Shown in pieces: positions 36,401-45,116 of a DNA stretch of 64,000 nt. Below the pieces are notes generated by a model. It ran no database searches and had not been told where the DNA came from. It saw nothing but the letters and a program-made list of their open reading frames with translations. Origin of the DNA: Roseivirga ehrenbergii (GTDB lineage: Bacteria > Bacteroidota > Bacteroidia > Cytophagales > Cyclobacteriaceae); contig NZ_LQZQ01000045.1 of assembly GCF_001593005.1 (NCBI RefSeq), positions 434,001 to 498,000 on the forward strand, in the 5' to 3' direction. The first letter of the stretch is position 1. Each line of letters starts with the position of its first letter. The translations under genes were made by a program, and so were the position numbers.

Positions 36401-36688
36401 GGAGGTTATTTCAGTGGTGGCAATGACGAGCTCTATATTGAAGATGGTTCATGGACGAGGTTAAGAGAGTTGACTTTATCGTACCGCATCAAACCAGATT
36501 GGTTAAGCAAATTGGGAATCAGTTCAGCCTCTCTTTCAGCAACGGGTAGAAACCTCTTTATATGGACAAAATTTGAGGGTAACGATCCTGATACCAATTT
36601 AACTGGTGTTGGTTCTGCAAGAGGTATTGATTACTTCAACAATCCAGGCACTAAATCTTATGTGTTTACGCTTACTGCTACATTTTAA
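33443..36688 (+). CDS. SusC/RagA-type TonB-dependent outer-membrane transporter
   Basis: 1081 aa. A signal peptide (through QQGFAQ) is followed by a carboxypeptidase-D-regulatory-like domain (about residues 24-100). Then come a plug domain containing QIRGLSSITRDSQPLIVVDGVPI and a 22-strand-type beta-barrel ending in Phe (TLTATF). It imports a ligand captured by the adjacent SusD lipoprotein, with energy from TonB-ExbBD. It is the first of six closely spaced genes. The gene content downstream argues for an ester or conjugate rather than a polysaccharide, as no glycoside hydrolase is present. Confidence 0.95.
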   Translation: MIKFSKIAFFCLLCIISQQGFAQIKVTGKIVDDTGLFMTGVSILEQGTLNGVASGPDGTYSITVKDANSILRYSFLGFKTVTQTVGNRTNIDITLEEEVSELESVVVTAIGLKEKKDNLGYANTTVEGDVVSKAGEPTLLNGLSGKVSGVRISRTSGDPGAGSFIQIRGLSSITRDSQPLIVVDGVPISNDNRGDGGTGGVSNESRLNDINPNDIENISVLKGASAAALWGTKALGGVIFITTKKGDFNKKLSITYRTSYSLDKISRKYPLQTAYGQGDNGVYNQAARDSWGDKISDRSGGLDEFNTSGSFFVGQNGVTYYPIISKNSTTIYDDQNFDQAFQNGQFLENNISLTAGNDNSRIYFSLSDLDQQGIIQKNSDYRRTTARVNAEYLLSQNVSITANTTYSRTTSNRILKGASSSGFYLGLLRTPADFDQSGYRGDYYASSTSAPISNRHRSYREPLGADNTAVYNNTLWTLNEQENQANTDRFMTNFTLSADPLDWLNLTARVGLDHYTEKKEEFFTPGSAAGAYSTGLFGTNIASNTIFNMDYIATATKTFNENFNGSLLVGLNYNAKKLETSGNEITNFTLFTDVQSPVRDIDNAFPENRISTSTFGQEKTAAIYTSANFSAYDMLYFSGSLRAEKASTFGDVSNKPFYFPSASLAWQFSQLDALQNDLMSFGKLRVSYGEVGVQPARYNTSNVFVSPTYGDSYGGGLGLGFYGNGGFVPSTNRGNFSLKPERKKETEIGMDLRFLKDRLSFSGTYYTNTTSDVLLNFPIANSRGYDEIYANGAEISNKGLELDLGYTIIQQQDFIWQANVIFSKNKNNVENLAGVQSIELGGLAAVNSRAVEGKPIGILWGSRTLRDAEGNIVYDDYGFPEQDQTEGIIGDPNPDWQGSLVTQVSYKNWSLSALFETYQGADIYAGTKSVLSDLGRWVSTGDEVTTDQNLLDSQGNLIPIGTTFRGNIYDFGAGPVALTESWYNGDGGYFSGGNDELYIEDGSWTRLRELTLSYRIKPDWLSKLGISSASLSATGRNLFIWTKFEGNDPDTNLTGVGSARGIDYFNNPGTKSYVFTLTATF

Positions 36689-36708
36689 TTCTCATAAAGA
36701 AGAAAACG

Positions 36709-38127
36709 ATGAAAAAGATATACTACATAATTTTGGTTTCCCTTCTCATAGTCTCATGCGAAGACCTATTTGAAGGCGTCAATAATGACCCCAATAACCC
36801 TATAAGTGCTCCTTATGATAAAATTTTAACAGGTGCTGAAGTAGGAAACATAATTCTGCAAACGGGAGAAACTGCTAGAAGAGCAGGCATATTTGCTGGT
36901 TATTATACAGGAATAGACAGACAGCATTTAGGCTTTAGCCAGTATACAGTAACTACAAGTGATTTTGATGCCATATGGGATGACGCATTTGTAAACACTC
37001 TTCGAAATGCTAAAGTAGCAAAGCAAAGTGCGATTGATGCGGGGATTACTGGTGTAACCATTGGAATAACCCAAATTTTAGAGGCTATGGCATTTGGTAC
37101 AGCCACTTCCTTATATGGCGACATACCTTTTGATGAGGCAATTTTTGAAATAGAAAATCCAGTATTTGAAGATCAAACCGCTGTGTATGGTAAAATTCAA
37201 AACTTGTTAGATGAGGCCATTACAAATCTACAATTAGGAACAGGAAGACCACCTAGTGGGTCTGATATCTACCTTGATGGCGATCCACAAAAATGGATTC
37301 AAGTAGCAAATACCTTAAAGGCTCGATATTACATGCATACGCGTGAATATCCTCAGGCTTATGCTGCTGCTCAAAATGGAATTAATGCCAGTGCCAACGG
37401 TCTTTACGGCCCACATGGTTCAGGGTTGGATGAGTCTAATTTGAGTTATCAGTTCTTTGGTGTTTATTCTCGAGCTGCCGATTTAATTGTTTCTGATTTC
37501 ATGACAAGCTTGGTAGCCCCGAGTGCAGGTCTGAATCCTGATTTTGCTAATTATAGAGGTAATGCTAAGACTGATGAAACTGGCCGCTATGGTTATTATT
37601 TTCAGGTGCAAGGTGTAGGAGTACAACCAAACACAGTAGATGGGCTGGCTGCTCAAACCGCTTCGGCTGCTTTGGTTACTTATGAAGAGAACATGTTGAT
37701 TTTAGCTGAAGCAGGTTTCAGGTCTAGTGGCTTTAATACTGGTTTGCAACACCTAAATGAGTTTAGGGCTTATATGGATGCGGGTGGCTATTTAACCAAT
37801 GCCAATGCAAGTAATGTTCAATATGACCCATACACAGCTCTTGATTTTGCTAACGGAGGTATTGAAAATCCTGACAATCAGTCTGCTGACAATGCTTTGT
37901 TAAGAGAGATTTTACAAGAAAGGTATATAACACTGTTTGGTCAGGTAGAAGGCTTTAATGATACCAGACGAACAGAGAATGAATCCATTGTAAGGGTGCC
38001 CGTAGAGCCTAATGTAGGTGCACAGTTACCTCAACGATTTATTTATCCTCAGTCAGAAATCGATAGGAACAGTAACATTCCAAATCCGATACCTAACTTC
38101 TTTTCACCTACAAAGGTGAATCAATAA
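36709..38127 (+). CDS. SusD-like surface lipoprotein
   Basis: 472 aa. The lipobox LLIVSC and acidic residues after the Cys (CEDLFEG) match the surface-export signal of Bacteroidota lipoproteins. The fold is the SusD-like_2 (RagB) type, with TPR-like helices and the QERYITLFGQVEGFNDTRR signature near the C-terminus. It caps the SusC transporter, 20 bases downstream of it. Confidence 0.93.
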   Translation: MKKIYYIILVSLLIVSCEDLFEGVNNDPNNPISAPYDKILTGAEVGNIILQTGETARRAGIFAGYYTGIDRQHLGFSQYTVTTSDFDAIWDDAFVNTLRNAKVAKQSAIDAGITGVTIGITQILEAMAFGTATSLYGDIPFDEAIFEIENPVFEDQTAVYGKIQNLLDEAITNLQLGTGRPPSGSDIYLDGDPQKWIQVANTLKARYYMHTREYPQAYAAAQNGINASANGLYGPHGSGLDESNLSYQFFGVYSRAADLIVSDFMTSLVAPSAGLNPDFANYRGNAKTDETGRYGYYFQVQGVGVQPNTVDGLAAQTASAALVTYEENMLILAEAGFRSSGFNTGLQHLNEFRAYMDAGGYLTNANASNVQYDPYTALDFANGGIENPDNQSADNALLREILQERYITLFGQVEGFNDTRRTENESIVRVPVEPNVGAQLPQRFIYPQSEIDRNSNIPNPIPNFFSPTKVNQ

Positions 38128-38150
38128 CCGAACAAAAAATCTTTTCATAG

Positions 38151-38927
38151 ATGAATTGTAATCATAGAAAACGGATATGCCAGTTGTTTTTGCTGGCTAT
38201 CCTTTTACTTCCAACTTCTCTTTTCGGTCAACAAGATACGCTGAGGGTGTTATTTGTGGGCAATAGTTATACCTACTTCTGGAATTTACCGCAACTAGTA
38301 ACGGCCATGGCCGAATCTCAAGGTATTCCTATAATCACCCGTCAGTCTACTGTTGGCGGAAGCACTTTAGAAGAGCATTGGAAAGAAGAGAAAGAAACTA
38401 AAACTAGAGCATTATTAGAAAGTGGTGACTGGGATTATGTTGTAATGAATAATCACAGCCTGAGTACTATTAATACTCCAGCTGACTTTGATAAGTACGG
38501 AAAACTGTTTGCAGAGCTTATCAAATCGAAAGGAGCAAAGCCAGTTTTTTATATGACTTGGGCCCGCAAAGGAGATCCTTCTATGCAGCCTACAATAACT
38601 AAAGGCTACAACGCACTTGGTAAATCAACCCAATCTAATGTAGTGCCTGTTGGAGAAATATGGAAAAAGAGCATTGGGCTAAAGCCTGAAGTTGATTTGT
38701 ATTTTCCAGATGGTAGTCATCCGTCTCCAGAAGGAACTTACTTGAATGCCCTAGCTTTTTATAAGTTCTTAACCGGAAATGCTACGGCCGATATTCCACA
38801 TAGATTGACCAGAATTGATAAAGACGGAGAGACCATGTATTTGGCCATTTTAATGGAAGATGTGGCGGACTATTTTCAGGATTTAGTAGATAGTTTCGAA
38901 ATTAAAAATCTGCCATATGACCGATAG
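38151..38927 (+). CDS. Exported SGNH/GDSL hydrolase
   Basis: 258 aa with a signal peptide ending LFGQ. The nucleophile block is VLFVGNSYTYFW, VVMNNHS supplies the oxyanion Asn, and FPDGSHPSPEGTYL supplies the catalytic Asp/His. SGNH enzymes are esterases or lipases acting on small esters or acetylated glycans. Being between SusD and an anion symporter, it may release the acid moiety of the imported ligand in the periplasm. Its end overlaps the next gene by 11 bases. Confidence 0.87.
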   Translation: MNCNHRKRICQLFLLAILLLPTSLFGQQDTLRVLFVGNSYTYFWNLPQLVTAMAESQGIPIITRQSTVGGSTLEEHWKEEKETKTRALLESGDWDYVVMNNHSLSTINTPADFDKYGKLFAELIKSKGAKPVFYMTWARKGDPSMQPTITKGYNALGKSTQSNVVPVGEIWKKSIGLKPEVDLYFPDGSHPSPEGTYLNALAFYKFLTGNATADIPHRLTRIDKDGETMYLAILMEDVADYFQDLVDSFEIKNLPYDR

Positions 38928-40389
38928 ACGTAAATGGTTATCACTCTTATTAGGGCCTTTGGCCTTTGTGGTACTTGAAATTATCGGTGGCCCTGAAAGT
39001 ATGTCGGAGAGTGCGTTTCATCTGTTGGCCATTACCATATGGATTGCGATTTGGTGGGTTACAGAAGCTATTCCAATTGCTGTAACCGCTCTTTTGCCTA
39101 TTATTCTATTCCCAATTTTTAATGTGATGGACTTGTCCAGCACAACGGCTTCATTTGGTCATAAATATGTATTCCTTTATGTAGGAGGCTTTATTATAGC
39201 CATCGCCATAGAAAAATGGGGTTTACATAAGCGTATTGCATTGACCATTATCAATGCCATTGGTACCAATATGGTAAATATCATTTTGGGTTTTATGCTG
39301 GCAACAGCATTTCTGTCGATGTGGATTTCTAATACAGCTACTTCTGTAATGATGCTGCCGATTGGTATGGCCATTGTAAGCCAGCTTAACCAGAGTGAGT
39401 TGGCCGATAAGAAAGTGTCTGACATGTTTGGTAAGGCGCTCATGTTGGCAATCGCCTATAGTGCATCTATAGGAGGAATGGCCACGTTAATAGGAACCCC
39501 ACCGAATTTGGTTTTGGTGGGTGTAGTTGAAGAAACATATGGTGTTGAAATATCATTCTTGAAATGGTTTAAGTTTGGTTTTCCAGTAGCGGTAGTACTT
39601 CTCATTGTTTGTTGGAAATACCTTACCAAACATGCATTTAAACTGAAGAAAGCTGAGTTTCCTGGTGGAAAGCAAGAGATAAGTCGATTGCTAAAAGAGC
39701 TAGGGAAGTTAAGTAGAGAAGAGAAATATGTTCTGGCAGTATTCGTTACCACGGCTTTCTGCTGGATAACACGTTCGTTCATTTTACAGAAGTTTATTCC
39801 TGCTATTGACGATACCATCATTGCAATAATAGCAGGTGTGGTACTTTTTATTCTGCCTTCGAGCAAAAAAGGAGAACGGATAATCAATTGGGAAGAAGCT
39901 GTAAAAATGCCTTGGGGCATTATATTACTGTTTGGAGGTGGAATGGCCTTGGCCGAAGCATTTGGAACTACAGGGCTTGCTCTATGGATTGGCTCTCAAA
40001 TCACTATTGTTGATGGGGTTTCAATGATTTTAATCATTCTTATTCTTGTAGCAGCCGTCAACTTCCTGACAGAACTTACCTCAAACTTAGCAACAACCGC
40101 AATGTTATTACCTATTCTCGCACCTGTTGCTTTAGCCTTTGACATGAACCCATACATGCTGATGGTTTCGGCTACATTAGCCGCTTCTTGCGCATTTATG
40201 CTTCCCGTTGCTACTCCACCCAATGCAGTGGTTTTCGGCTCGGGTTACTTAAGAATCCCTGACATGATGAAAGCGGGTGTTTGGATGAACCTCATCTCGA
40301 TTTTCTTTATCACAGCAATGATTTATTTCCTGCTGCCTTCTCTTTGGGGCATTATCCCCGATGAGTACTCTAACCTAGTAGGAAACTAA
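38917..40389 (+). CDS. DASS/SLC13-family sodium:anion symporter
   Basis: 490 aa with about 11 transmembrane helices. The two SNT-type substrate/sodium motifs are visible: SNTATSVMMLPIG in the first half and ELTSNLATTAMLLPIL in the second. Both are followed by the matching TPPN segments (GTPPNLVLVG, ATPPNAVVFG). Family substrates are di- and tricarboxylates or sulfate. Translational overlap with the SGNH gene links transport to ester cleavage. Confidence 0.92.
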   Translation: MTDRRKWLSLLLGPLAFVVLEIIGGPESMSESAFHLLAITIWIAIWWVTEAIPIAVTALLPIILFPIFNVMDLSSTTASFGHKYVFLYVGGFIIAIAIEKWGLHKRIALTIINAIGTNMVNIILGFMLATAFLSMWISNTATSVMMLPIGMAIVSQLNQSELADKKVSDMFGKALMLAIAYSASIGGMATLIGTPPNLVLVGVVEETYGVEISFLKWFKFGFPVAVVLLIVCWKYLTKHAFKLKKAEFPGGKQEISRLLKELGKLSREEKYVLAVFVTTAFCWITRSFILQKFIPAIDDTIIAIIAGVVLFILPSSKKGERIINWEEAVKMPWGIILLFGGGMALAEAFGTTGLALWIGSQITIVDGVSMILIILILVAAVNFLTELTSNLATTAMLLPILAPVALAFDMNPYMLMVSATLAASCAFMLPVATPPNAVVFGSGYLRIPDMMKAGVWMNLISIFFITAMIYFLLPSLWGIIPDEYSNLVGN

Positions 40390-40425
40390 AAATTAGAATG
40401 ACGAACAAATTTTAAAATTATTAAC

Positions 40426-42270
40426 ATGAAAAATATACGACTGAAAATTACCATGCTCGTTCTTTCAACATTTTTTGTTGTAATAACCGGCTGTCAGGAC
40501 GATGATACGCAGATTATTTCTGATTCACTTCGTGTTTTAACAGCAACAGTTAATGAGCAAAACCTTAAGGATGAGCCTACAGGAGTTGATACTGATATTA
40601 GTTTAGAGCTAATACTCAGTCATTCACTGAATACGGCCGCTTTTGAAAGCGCTTTGTCAATTTCCTCGTCAGCAGGTGAAGTAAGCAAAAACTTTAGTTA
40701 TTCCAACTCCAATTCTATAGTGACTATCACTAATACAGAAGAGCTTGACTTCGAAACCGAGTATACAATTTCTATAGCCGCTGGCGAGTACGGTGAAGAT
40801 GGAAACACTTTGGATAAACCAATATCATACACTTTTACGGTAAGGGAATTTGTTCCACCTAACGTTACTTTGTCAAGAGATCTGTCGAGTATTTCTGAAG
40901 CTGGAGGTGTGGCTACCATTACAGCAACAATGAGCGAAGCAGTACCTGATGAAGTAACGGTAAATCTAGTTTTTGCAGGATCTGCTGGTGCCAATGACTA
41001 TACAGCTAGTGGTACTTCAATCACGGTTCCAGGCGGGCAGCTTACAGGAACGATTACGATTACGGCAATAGATGATGCAGAAACTGAAGGTTTAGAAGAT
41101 GTCATAGTTTCTATTGAAAGTGTAACCAATGCCATTGAGTCAACTCCCCAAGAGGTATCTTTTAGAATAGAAGATAACGATGCGGGCGGAAGAGGTTTTA
41201 TTATTAATGAAGTCCTTTTCGATCCGGCTTCTGGTGATGCTGGTGATGCGAATGGCGATGGTACGAGAAGTGCTTCTGAAGATGAATTTATTGAGTTTAT
41301 TAATGACAGTGATGTAGCGATTGACTTAAGTGGCTTTACCGTTTATGACACCGATAATTTTGCAACACTCACCCCAAGACATACTTTTCCGAATGGAACG
41401 ATTGTGCCAGCACATGGTGTGTATGTGCTTTTTGGTGGAGGAACACCTTCAGGTAACTTTGGTGGAGCAGCCTTTGGTGTTTCAACTACAGGGAATCTAA
41501 ACCTCAATAATGCAGCGGATAAAATTATTATCCTTGATGCTTCTGGTAACGAGTTTTTGACATTTGATACGGAAGTAGAAGGAGCTGGTATCGATTTTGG
41601 TTCTGATCAGTCTGTAACCCGTTCCCCAGATATAACCGGTGACTTTACACTACATACCACCGCTAACGCAAGCCTTATTTACTCACCAGGAACTATGGCA
41701 GACGGGTCTGCTTTCGATATGGGCGGAGGCGCTAATACAGGTTTAGGGTTGATTATTAATGAAGTATTATTCGACCCAGCTTCTGGAGATGCAGGAGACG
41801 CCAATGGAGATGGCACAAGAAGTGCTTCTGAAGATGAGTTTATCGAATTTATAAACGATAGCAACAGTTCAATTGACCTTAGCGGTTTTACATTATATGA
41901 TGACGGCAATTTTGCCACACTTACTCCTCGACACACATTTCCTAACGGAACAGTAATTCCTGCCCATGGAGTTTATGTATTGTTTGGTGGAGGAGCACCA
42001 GCAGGCGATTTTGGAAATGCTCAAGTAGGCGTTTCCACTACCGGAAACATGAACCTAAATAATGCATCGGATAAGATTATTATTTTGGACGCATCTGGTA
42101 ATCCATACTTGTCATGGGATTCAGCTGTGGATGGAATAGGTCTTGATTTTGGCGCTGATCAGTCGATCACTAGGTCGCCAGATATAACAGGTTCATATGT
42201 ATTACATCAAACTGCTAATGGTGCACTGTCCTTCTCGCCTGGAAAGAAAGCAGACGGAACAGATTTTTGA
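40426..42270 (+). CDS. Lipoprotein with Ig-like, Calx-beta and two lamin-tail domains
   Basis: 614 aa. A lipobox ending ITGC is followed by an acidic stretch CQDDDTQI, fitting surface export. Domains in order are a bacterial Ig-like (Big_5) domain at about 34-140, a Calx-beta-like domain at about 142-245, and two lamin-tail domains at about 255-420 and 441-610. The lamin-tail domains are near copies, both opening with INEVLFDPASGDAGDANGDG. No catalytic domain is present, so it is a binding or scaffold protein. It shares the Ig-like module with the next gene product. Confidence 0.82.
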   Translation: MKNIRLKITMLVLSTFFVVITGCQDDDTQIISDSLRVLTATVNEQNLKDEPTGVDTDISLELILSHSLNTAAFESALSISSSAGEVSKNFSYSNSNSIVTITNTEELDFETEYTISIAAGEYGEDGNTLDKPISYTFTVREFVPPNVTLSRDLSSISEAGGVATITATMSEAVPDEVTVNLVFAGSAGANDYTASGTSITVPGGQLTGTITITAIDDAETEGLEDVIVSIESVTNAIESTPQEVSFRIEDNDAGGRGFIINEVLFDPASGDAGDANGDGTRSASEDEFIEFINDSDVAIDLSGFTVYDTDNFATLTPRHTFPNGTIVPAHGVYVLFGGGTPSGNFGGAAFGVSTTGNLNLNNAADKIIILDASGNEFLTFDTEVEGAGIDFGSDQSVTRSPDITGDFTLHTTANASLIYSPGTMADGSAFDMGGGANTGLGLIINEVLFDPASGDAGDANGDGTRSASEDEFIEFINDSNSSIDLSGFTLYDDGNFATLTPRHTFPNGTVIPAHGVYVLFGGGAPAGDFGNAQVGVSTTGNMNLNNASDKIIILDASGNPYLSWDSAVDGIGLDFGADQSITRSPDITGSYVLHQTANGALSFSPGKKADGTDF

Positions 42271-42360
42271 ATTGAGATAAGTAGTTCAATTAGTTAGTTC
42301 AAGTTCTGGGTTGTTTGGGTTTCATGTTGGCTTCAAACAATTCCAGAACTTAATTATAAA

Positions 42361-43737
42361 GTGTATATGAGAAGAATAGGAAAGTGGTTTTGTATAGTGT
42401 TATCTGTAATGGCTTTAGTGGCCTGTTCTGGTGGTGGTGAACCAACGCCAGAGGAGTTGTCGCTTTTGGCAATAAACGTAAACGGAGGGGCTTTAGTAGA
42501 TGGTGCTGAAAATGTACCAACGGATGTTCAATTAGAACTTGCTTTTTCAGCGGGGTTAAATACTGCTAAATTCGAATCAGCTTTTAGTCTTACTGGAGGA
42601 ACTGGAAATCCATCTTATACTATTACTTATGCCAATGCTTCATCAAAAGCTGTCGTTTCAATCAGCAACTTGGACTATAATACAAGGTATGATCTACAGC
42701 TATCGGCTGGAGTTTTAGGAAACAACGGTCAGTCGTTGCAGAATGGGCTTAATGTGTCTTTTACTACTCAGGAGGATGAAGTAATAAGAGACATGGCGCC
42801 ATGTACCTCTGCTTCTCAAGATTGTTATCGCTCTGTTTCTTTGCAAGATGCCTCTCAGAATACTGGTAATTTTAAATTTTACAGTACTCACCCAATTTAT
42901 CTGGAAAATGCTGAATGGGAAAAGTTGAAGTATGCCGTTATCGTAGTTCATGGAGCCAATCGTGATGCTGATAATTACTACAATTGGTTACTCAGTCCTT
43001 TAACCAATAGTGGGTTGCTGGAAAACACTATTCTTATTTCTCCTGAATTTATAAGCAATAGTGGAGCAGCCACGGATGATCTGTATTGGAATAGTGATTG
43101 GCGAGAAGGACAGAAGTCAACCAGTAATGCAAAGATTAGCTCCTTTGAGGCTATTGACGCTTTGTTAAATCGTTTATCTGATAAAACTGTATTTCCAGTT
43201 TTGGAAAAAGTAATCGTTACTGGCCATTCATCGGGTGCTCTTTTTACTCAGGTATATGGAGCCGCCAATGTAGCTGAATCTAGCTCAAATCATTTGAGCT
43301 TCGATTATGTGGTGGCAAACAGTCAATATTTTTACTATCCAGATAATCAGCGCTATAACGAACAGAATAATGAGTTCTACACGCCAACTGGATGTGGTAC
43401 ATATAATCACTGGCCTTTGGGTTACGCAGGTGCTCCATCATATGTAACTTCAAGAACTGAAACAGAAATTGATGCCAATTTATTAGGTAGAAGTTTTACA
43501 TATTTTTTAGGTAATGGTACTGGAAGTGATTCAGCCTTAAATACTTCAGATTGTGGAGCGGTGCTGTTGGGCTCATCACGATTTAAAAGAGGAGAGCATA
43601 TTTACAATTGGCTGCAAACAGAATATAGTGGCCAAAACAATTCCACCAAAGTAGTAGTGAATGGCATTGGTCATGATGGTCAAGGAATGTATCAATCAAA
43701 CAGCTTTGAGAGTCTATTAGAGACATTATTCAATTGA
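42361..43737 (+). CDS. Lipoprotein with Ig-like domain and alpha/beta-hydrolase
   Basis: 458 aa (it could also start two codons later, at the Met before Arg-Arg). The lipobox is LVACS. A Big_5-like Ig domain (about 32-140) resembles that of the preceding protein. The hydrolase domain has VIVVHGANRD, the nucleophile elbow VIVTGHSSGALFTQ and a terminal NGIGHDGQGMYQ with the catalytic His. It is probably a surface esterase that starts degradation of the ligand taken up by the SusC/SusD pair. It is the last gene before a terminator. Confidence 0.82.
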   Translation: MYMRRIGKWFCIVLSVMALVACSGGGEPTPEELSLLAINVNGGALVDGAENVPTDVQLELAFSAGLNTAKFESAFSLTGGTGNPSYTITYANASSKAVVSISNLDYNTRYDLQLSAGVLGNNGQSLQNGLNVSFTTQEDEVIRDMAPCTSASQDCYRSVSLQDASQNTGNFKFYSTHPIYLENAEWEKLKYAVIVVHGANRDADNYYNWLLSPLTNSGLLENTILISPEFISNSGAATDDLYWNSDWREGQKSTSNAKISSFEAIDALLNRLSDKTVFPVLEKVIVTGHSSGALFTQVYGAANVAESSSNHLSFDYVVANSQYFYYPDNQRYNEQNNEFYTPTGCGTYNHWPLGYAGAPSYVTSRTETEIDANLLGRSFTYFLGNGTGSDSALNTSDCGAVLLGSSRFKRGEHIYNWLQTEYSGQNNSTKVVVNGIGHDGQGMYQSNSFESLLETLFN

Positions 43738-43785
43738 TGAATATCTAATGTTCAATATCTCTCTGTCTAATTTTCGAGTGTAATC

Positions 43786-43826
43786 AAAAAAGCTCTTGTA
43801 ATTTCTAATTGTTGCAAGAGTTTTTT
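43786..43826 (+). terminator. Intrinsic terminator of the SusC/D operon
   Basis: The arms CTCTTG and CAAGAG are extended by A/T pairs and followed by TTTTTT, about 50 bases after the last stop codon. Confidence 0.75.
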
Positions 43827-43878
43827 ATGTCTAAATTTCTTTTAGAAGGCGAAAAGAGTATACTGCTTTATTAAGTTG

Positions 43879-43886
43879 TACTTTTG
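43879..43886 (+). promoter_or_regulatory. Bacteroidota -7 box of the queuosine-precursor transporter
   Basis: TACTTTTG fits TAnnTTTG exactly. Transcription from it would give a leader of about 130 bases before the ATG at 44021. Confidence 0.45.
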
Positions 43887-43914
43887 TATTCCTCATTACC
43901 AGAACGACTAATAA

Positions 43915-43969
43915 CTATTCATTGCTCCATCGAGTTACGTACACATTAACCGCGTGCAAATATGAATAG
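43915..43969 (+). promoter_or_regulatory. Structured leader of the queuosine-precursor transporter
   Basis: CTATTCAT (43915-43922) and ATGAATAG (43962-43969) form a perfect 8-base stem closing a 39-base loop in the leader. The position fits an RNA regulatory element such as a preQ1 riboswitch, but the known preQ1 consensus is not recognisable. Confidence 0.35.
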
Positions 43970-44020
43970 AGTTAACACCATTATTTTTCAGGCTTCATCT
44001 TTTTTTCAAAAGGTGCACGA

Positions 44021-44734
44021 ATGAGCTTAGACGTGAAAAATGTAGAAATAAAGCCTATTGAGGGCTATAAATACTTACACATTGTGAGTATGCTTTTCGT
44101 TACTACACTTTTAATATCCAGTATATTATCGATGAAAGTAGTCACCCTCGGCTTTTTAGATGCACCAGCCGGTATCATTACTTTCCCAATTGCATTTATT
44201 TCTGGTGATATTCTAGCAGAAGTATATGGGTTTAAGATTACACGCAGAGTGATTTGGACAGGTCTTTTTTGTCAATTATTAATGAGTGTTATGTTTTTGA
44301 TCGGTGAAGCCCTGCCTTATCCTGAATACTGGGAGCTTCAGAGTGAATTTTCAGCAATCGTAGGCTTTGTGCCTAGAGTTGTGGCCGGAGGGATGATTGC
44401 CTATTTTATTGGTGAGTACCTGAATGCCATGGTAATGTCGAAAATGAAAATATGGGATCAAGGAAAACGCTTTTGGCGAAGGGCCCTGTTTTCTTCCTTT
44501 ATAGGGCAAGGACTAAACTCTATAGTATTTACCCTGGTGGCTTTTTATGGAATTTATTCGATTAATCAACTATTTATTATGATTGGTTCGGGCATATTGA
44601 CAAAAATGGTTTACGAAATTATCGCCTTGCCACTCACAAATTATGCTACCAAATGGCTAAAGCGAAACGAAGGAGTGGATGTATTTGATTATGGCGAAGA
44701 ATATAGACTGATAGGCGCTAAGAAAACCAATTAA
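44021..44734 (+). CDS. yhhQ: Queuosine precursor transporter (YhhQ/VUT family)
   Basis: 237 aa with six transmembrane helices. Family-typical segments are APAGIITFPIAFISGDILAEVYG in the first third and FIGQGLNSIVFTLVAFYG later. It imports preQ0, preQ1 or queuine for tRNA modification, which fits the tgt gene at 17.7 kb. The long leader with a stem suggests RNA-level control. Confidence 0.9.
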   Translation: MSLDVKNVEIKPIEGYKYLHIVSMLFVTTLLISSILSMKVVTLGFLDAPAGIITFPIAFISGDILAEVYGFKITRRVIWTGLFCQLLMSVMFLIGEALPYPEYWELQSEFSAIVGFVPRVVAGGMIAYFIGEYLNAMVMSKMKIWDQGKRFWRRALFSSFIGQGLNSIVFTLVAFYGIYSINQLFIMIGSGILTKMVYEIIALPLTNYATKWLKRNEGVDVFDYGEEYRLIGAKKTN

Positions 44735-44750
44735 AAGTTGGCTAAGCTTA

Positions 44751-45116
44751 CTAAATCAATAGCTCATTAATTCTAGGAATCACTTTTTCAATGAGGTGAG
44801 CCTTGTCAAACACTTCAACTTTCAAGTCTGGGTTCAAGCTTATATCCTTAGCATCAGCACCAGTAATTATTAGAAATTTATCGGTTTTAAACTTGCCAGA
44901 TTTGCTAAGTATTGAAGCCAACTCAGTACCTGATAATGTAGGCATATTCTGATCGGAGATAATTAAATCATACTTTTTTTTCTCTATAAGTAACAATGCA
45001 TGGTCTCCGTCTTGAGCCTCATCAATTTCAATTTCACCATCGACCAACATACTCAGAAAGTCTGCAGTTGTTTTACGCATGTCTTCATGGTCATCAATGA
45101 TCAAAACGCTTTTCAT
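44751..45116 (-). CDS. Single-domain response regulator
   Basis: 121 aa receiver domain only. Acidic pair Asp8/Asp9, phosphoacceptor Asp55 in IISDQNMP, Thr85 and Lys105 are all in place. There is no output domain and no neighbouring histidine kinase, so it is an orphan receiver, possibly in a phosphorelay or acting through protein contacts. Confidence 0.88.
   Translation of the reverse strand: MKSVLIIDDHEDMRKTTADFLSMLVDGEIEIDEAQDGDHALLLIEKKKYDLIISDQNMPTLSGTELASILSKSGKFKTDKFLIITGADAKDISLNPDLKVEVFDKAHLIEKVIPRINELLI

Noticed and set aside
43887-44020. preQ1 class I riboswitch before the queuosine-precursor transporter
   Set aside because: The characteristic class I core and A-rich tail are not recognisable, so only a structured leader is reported.
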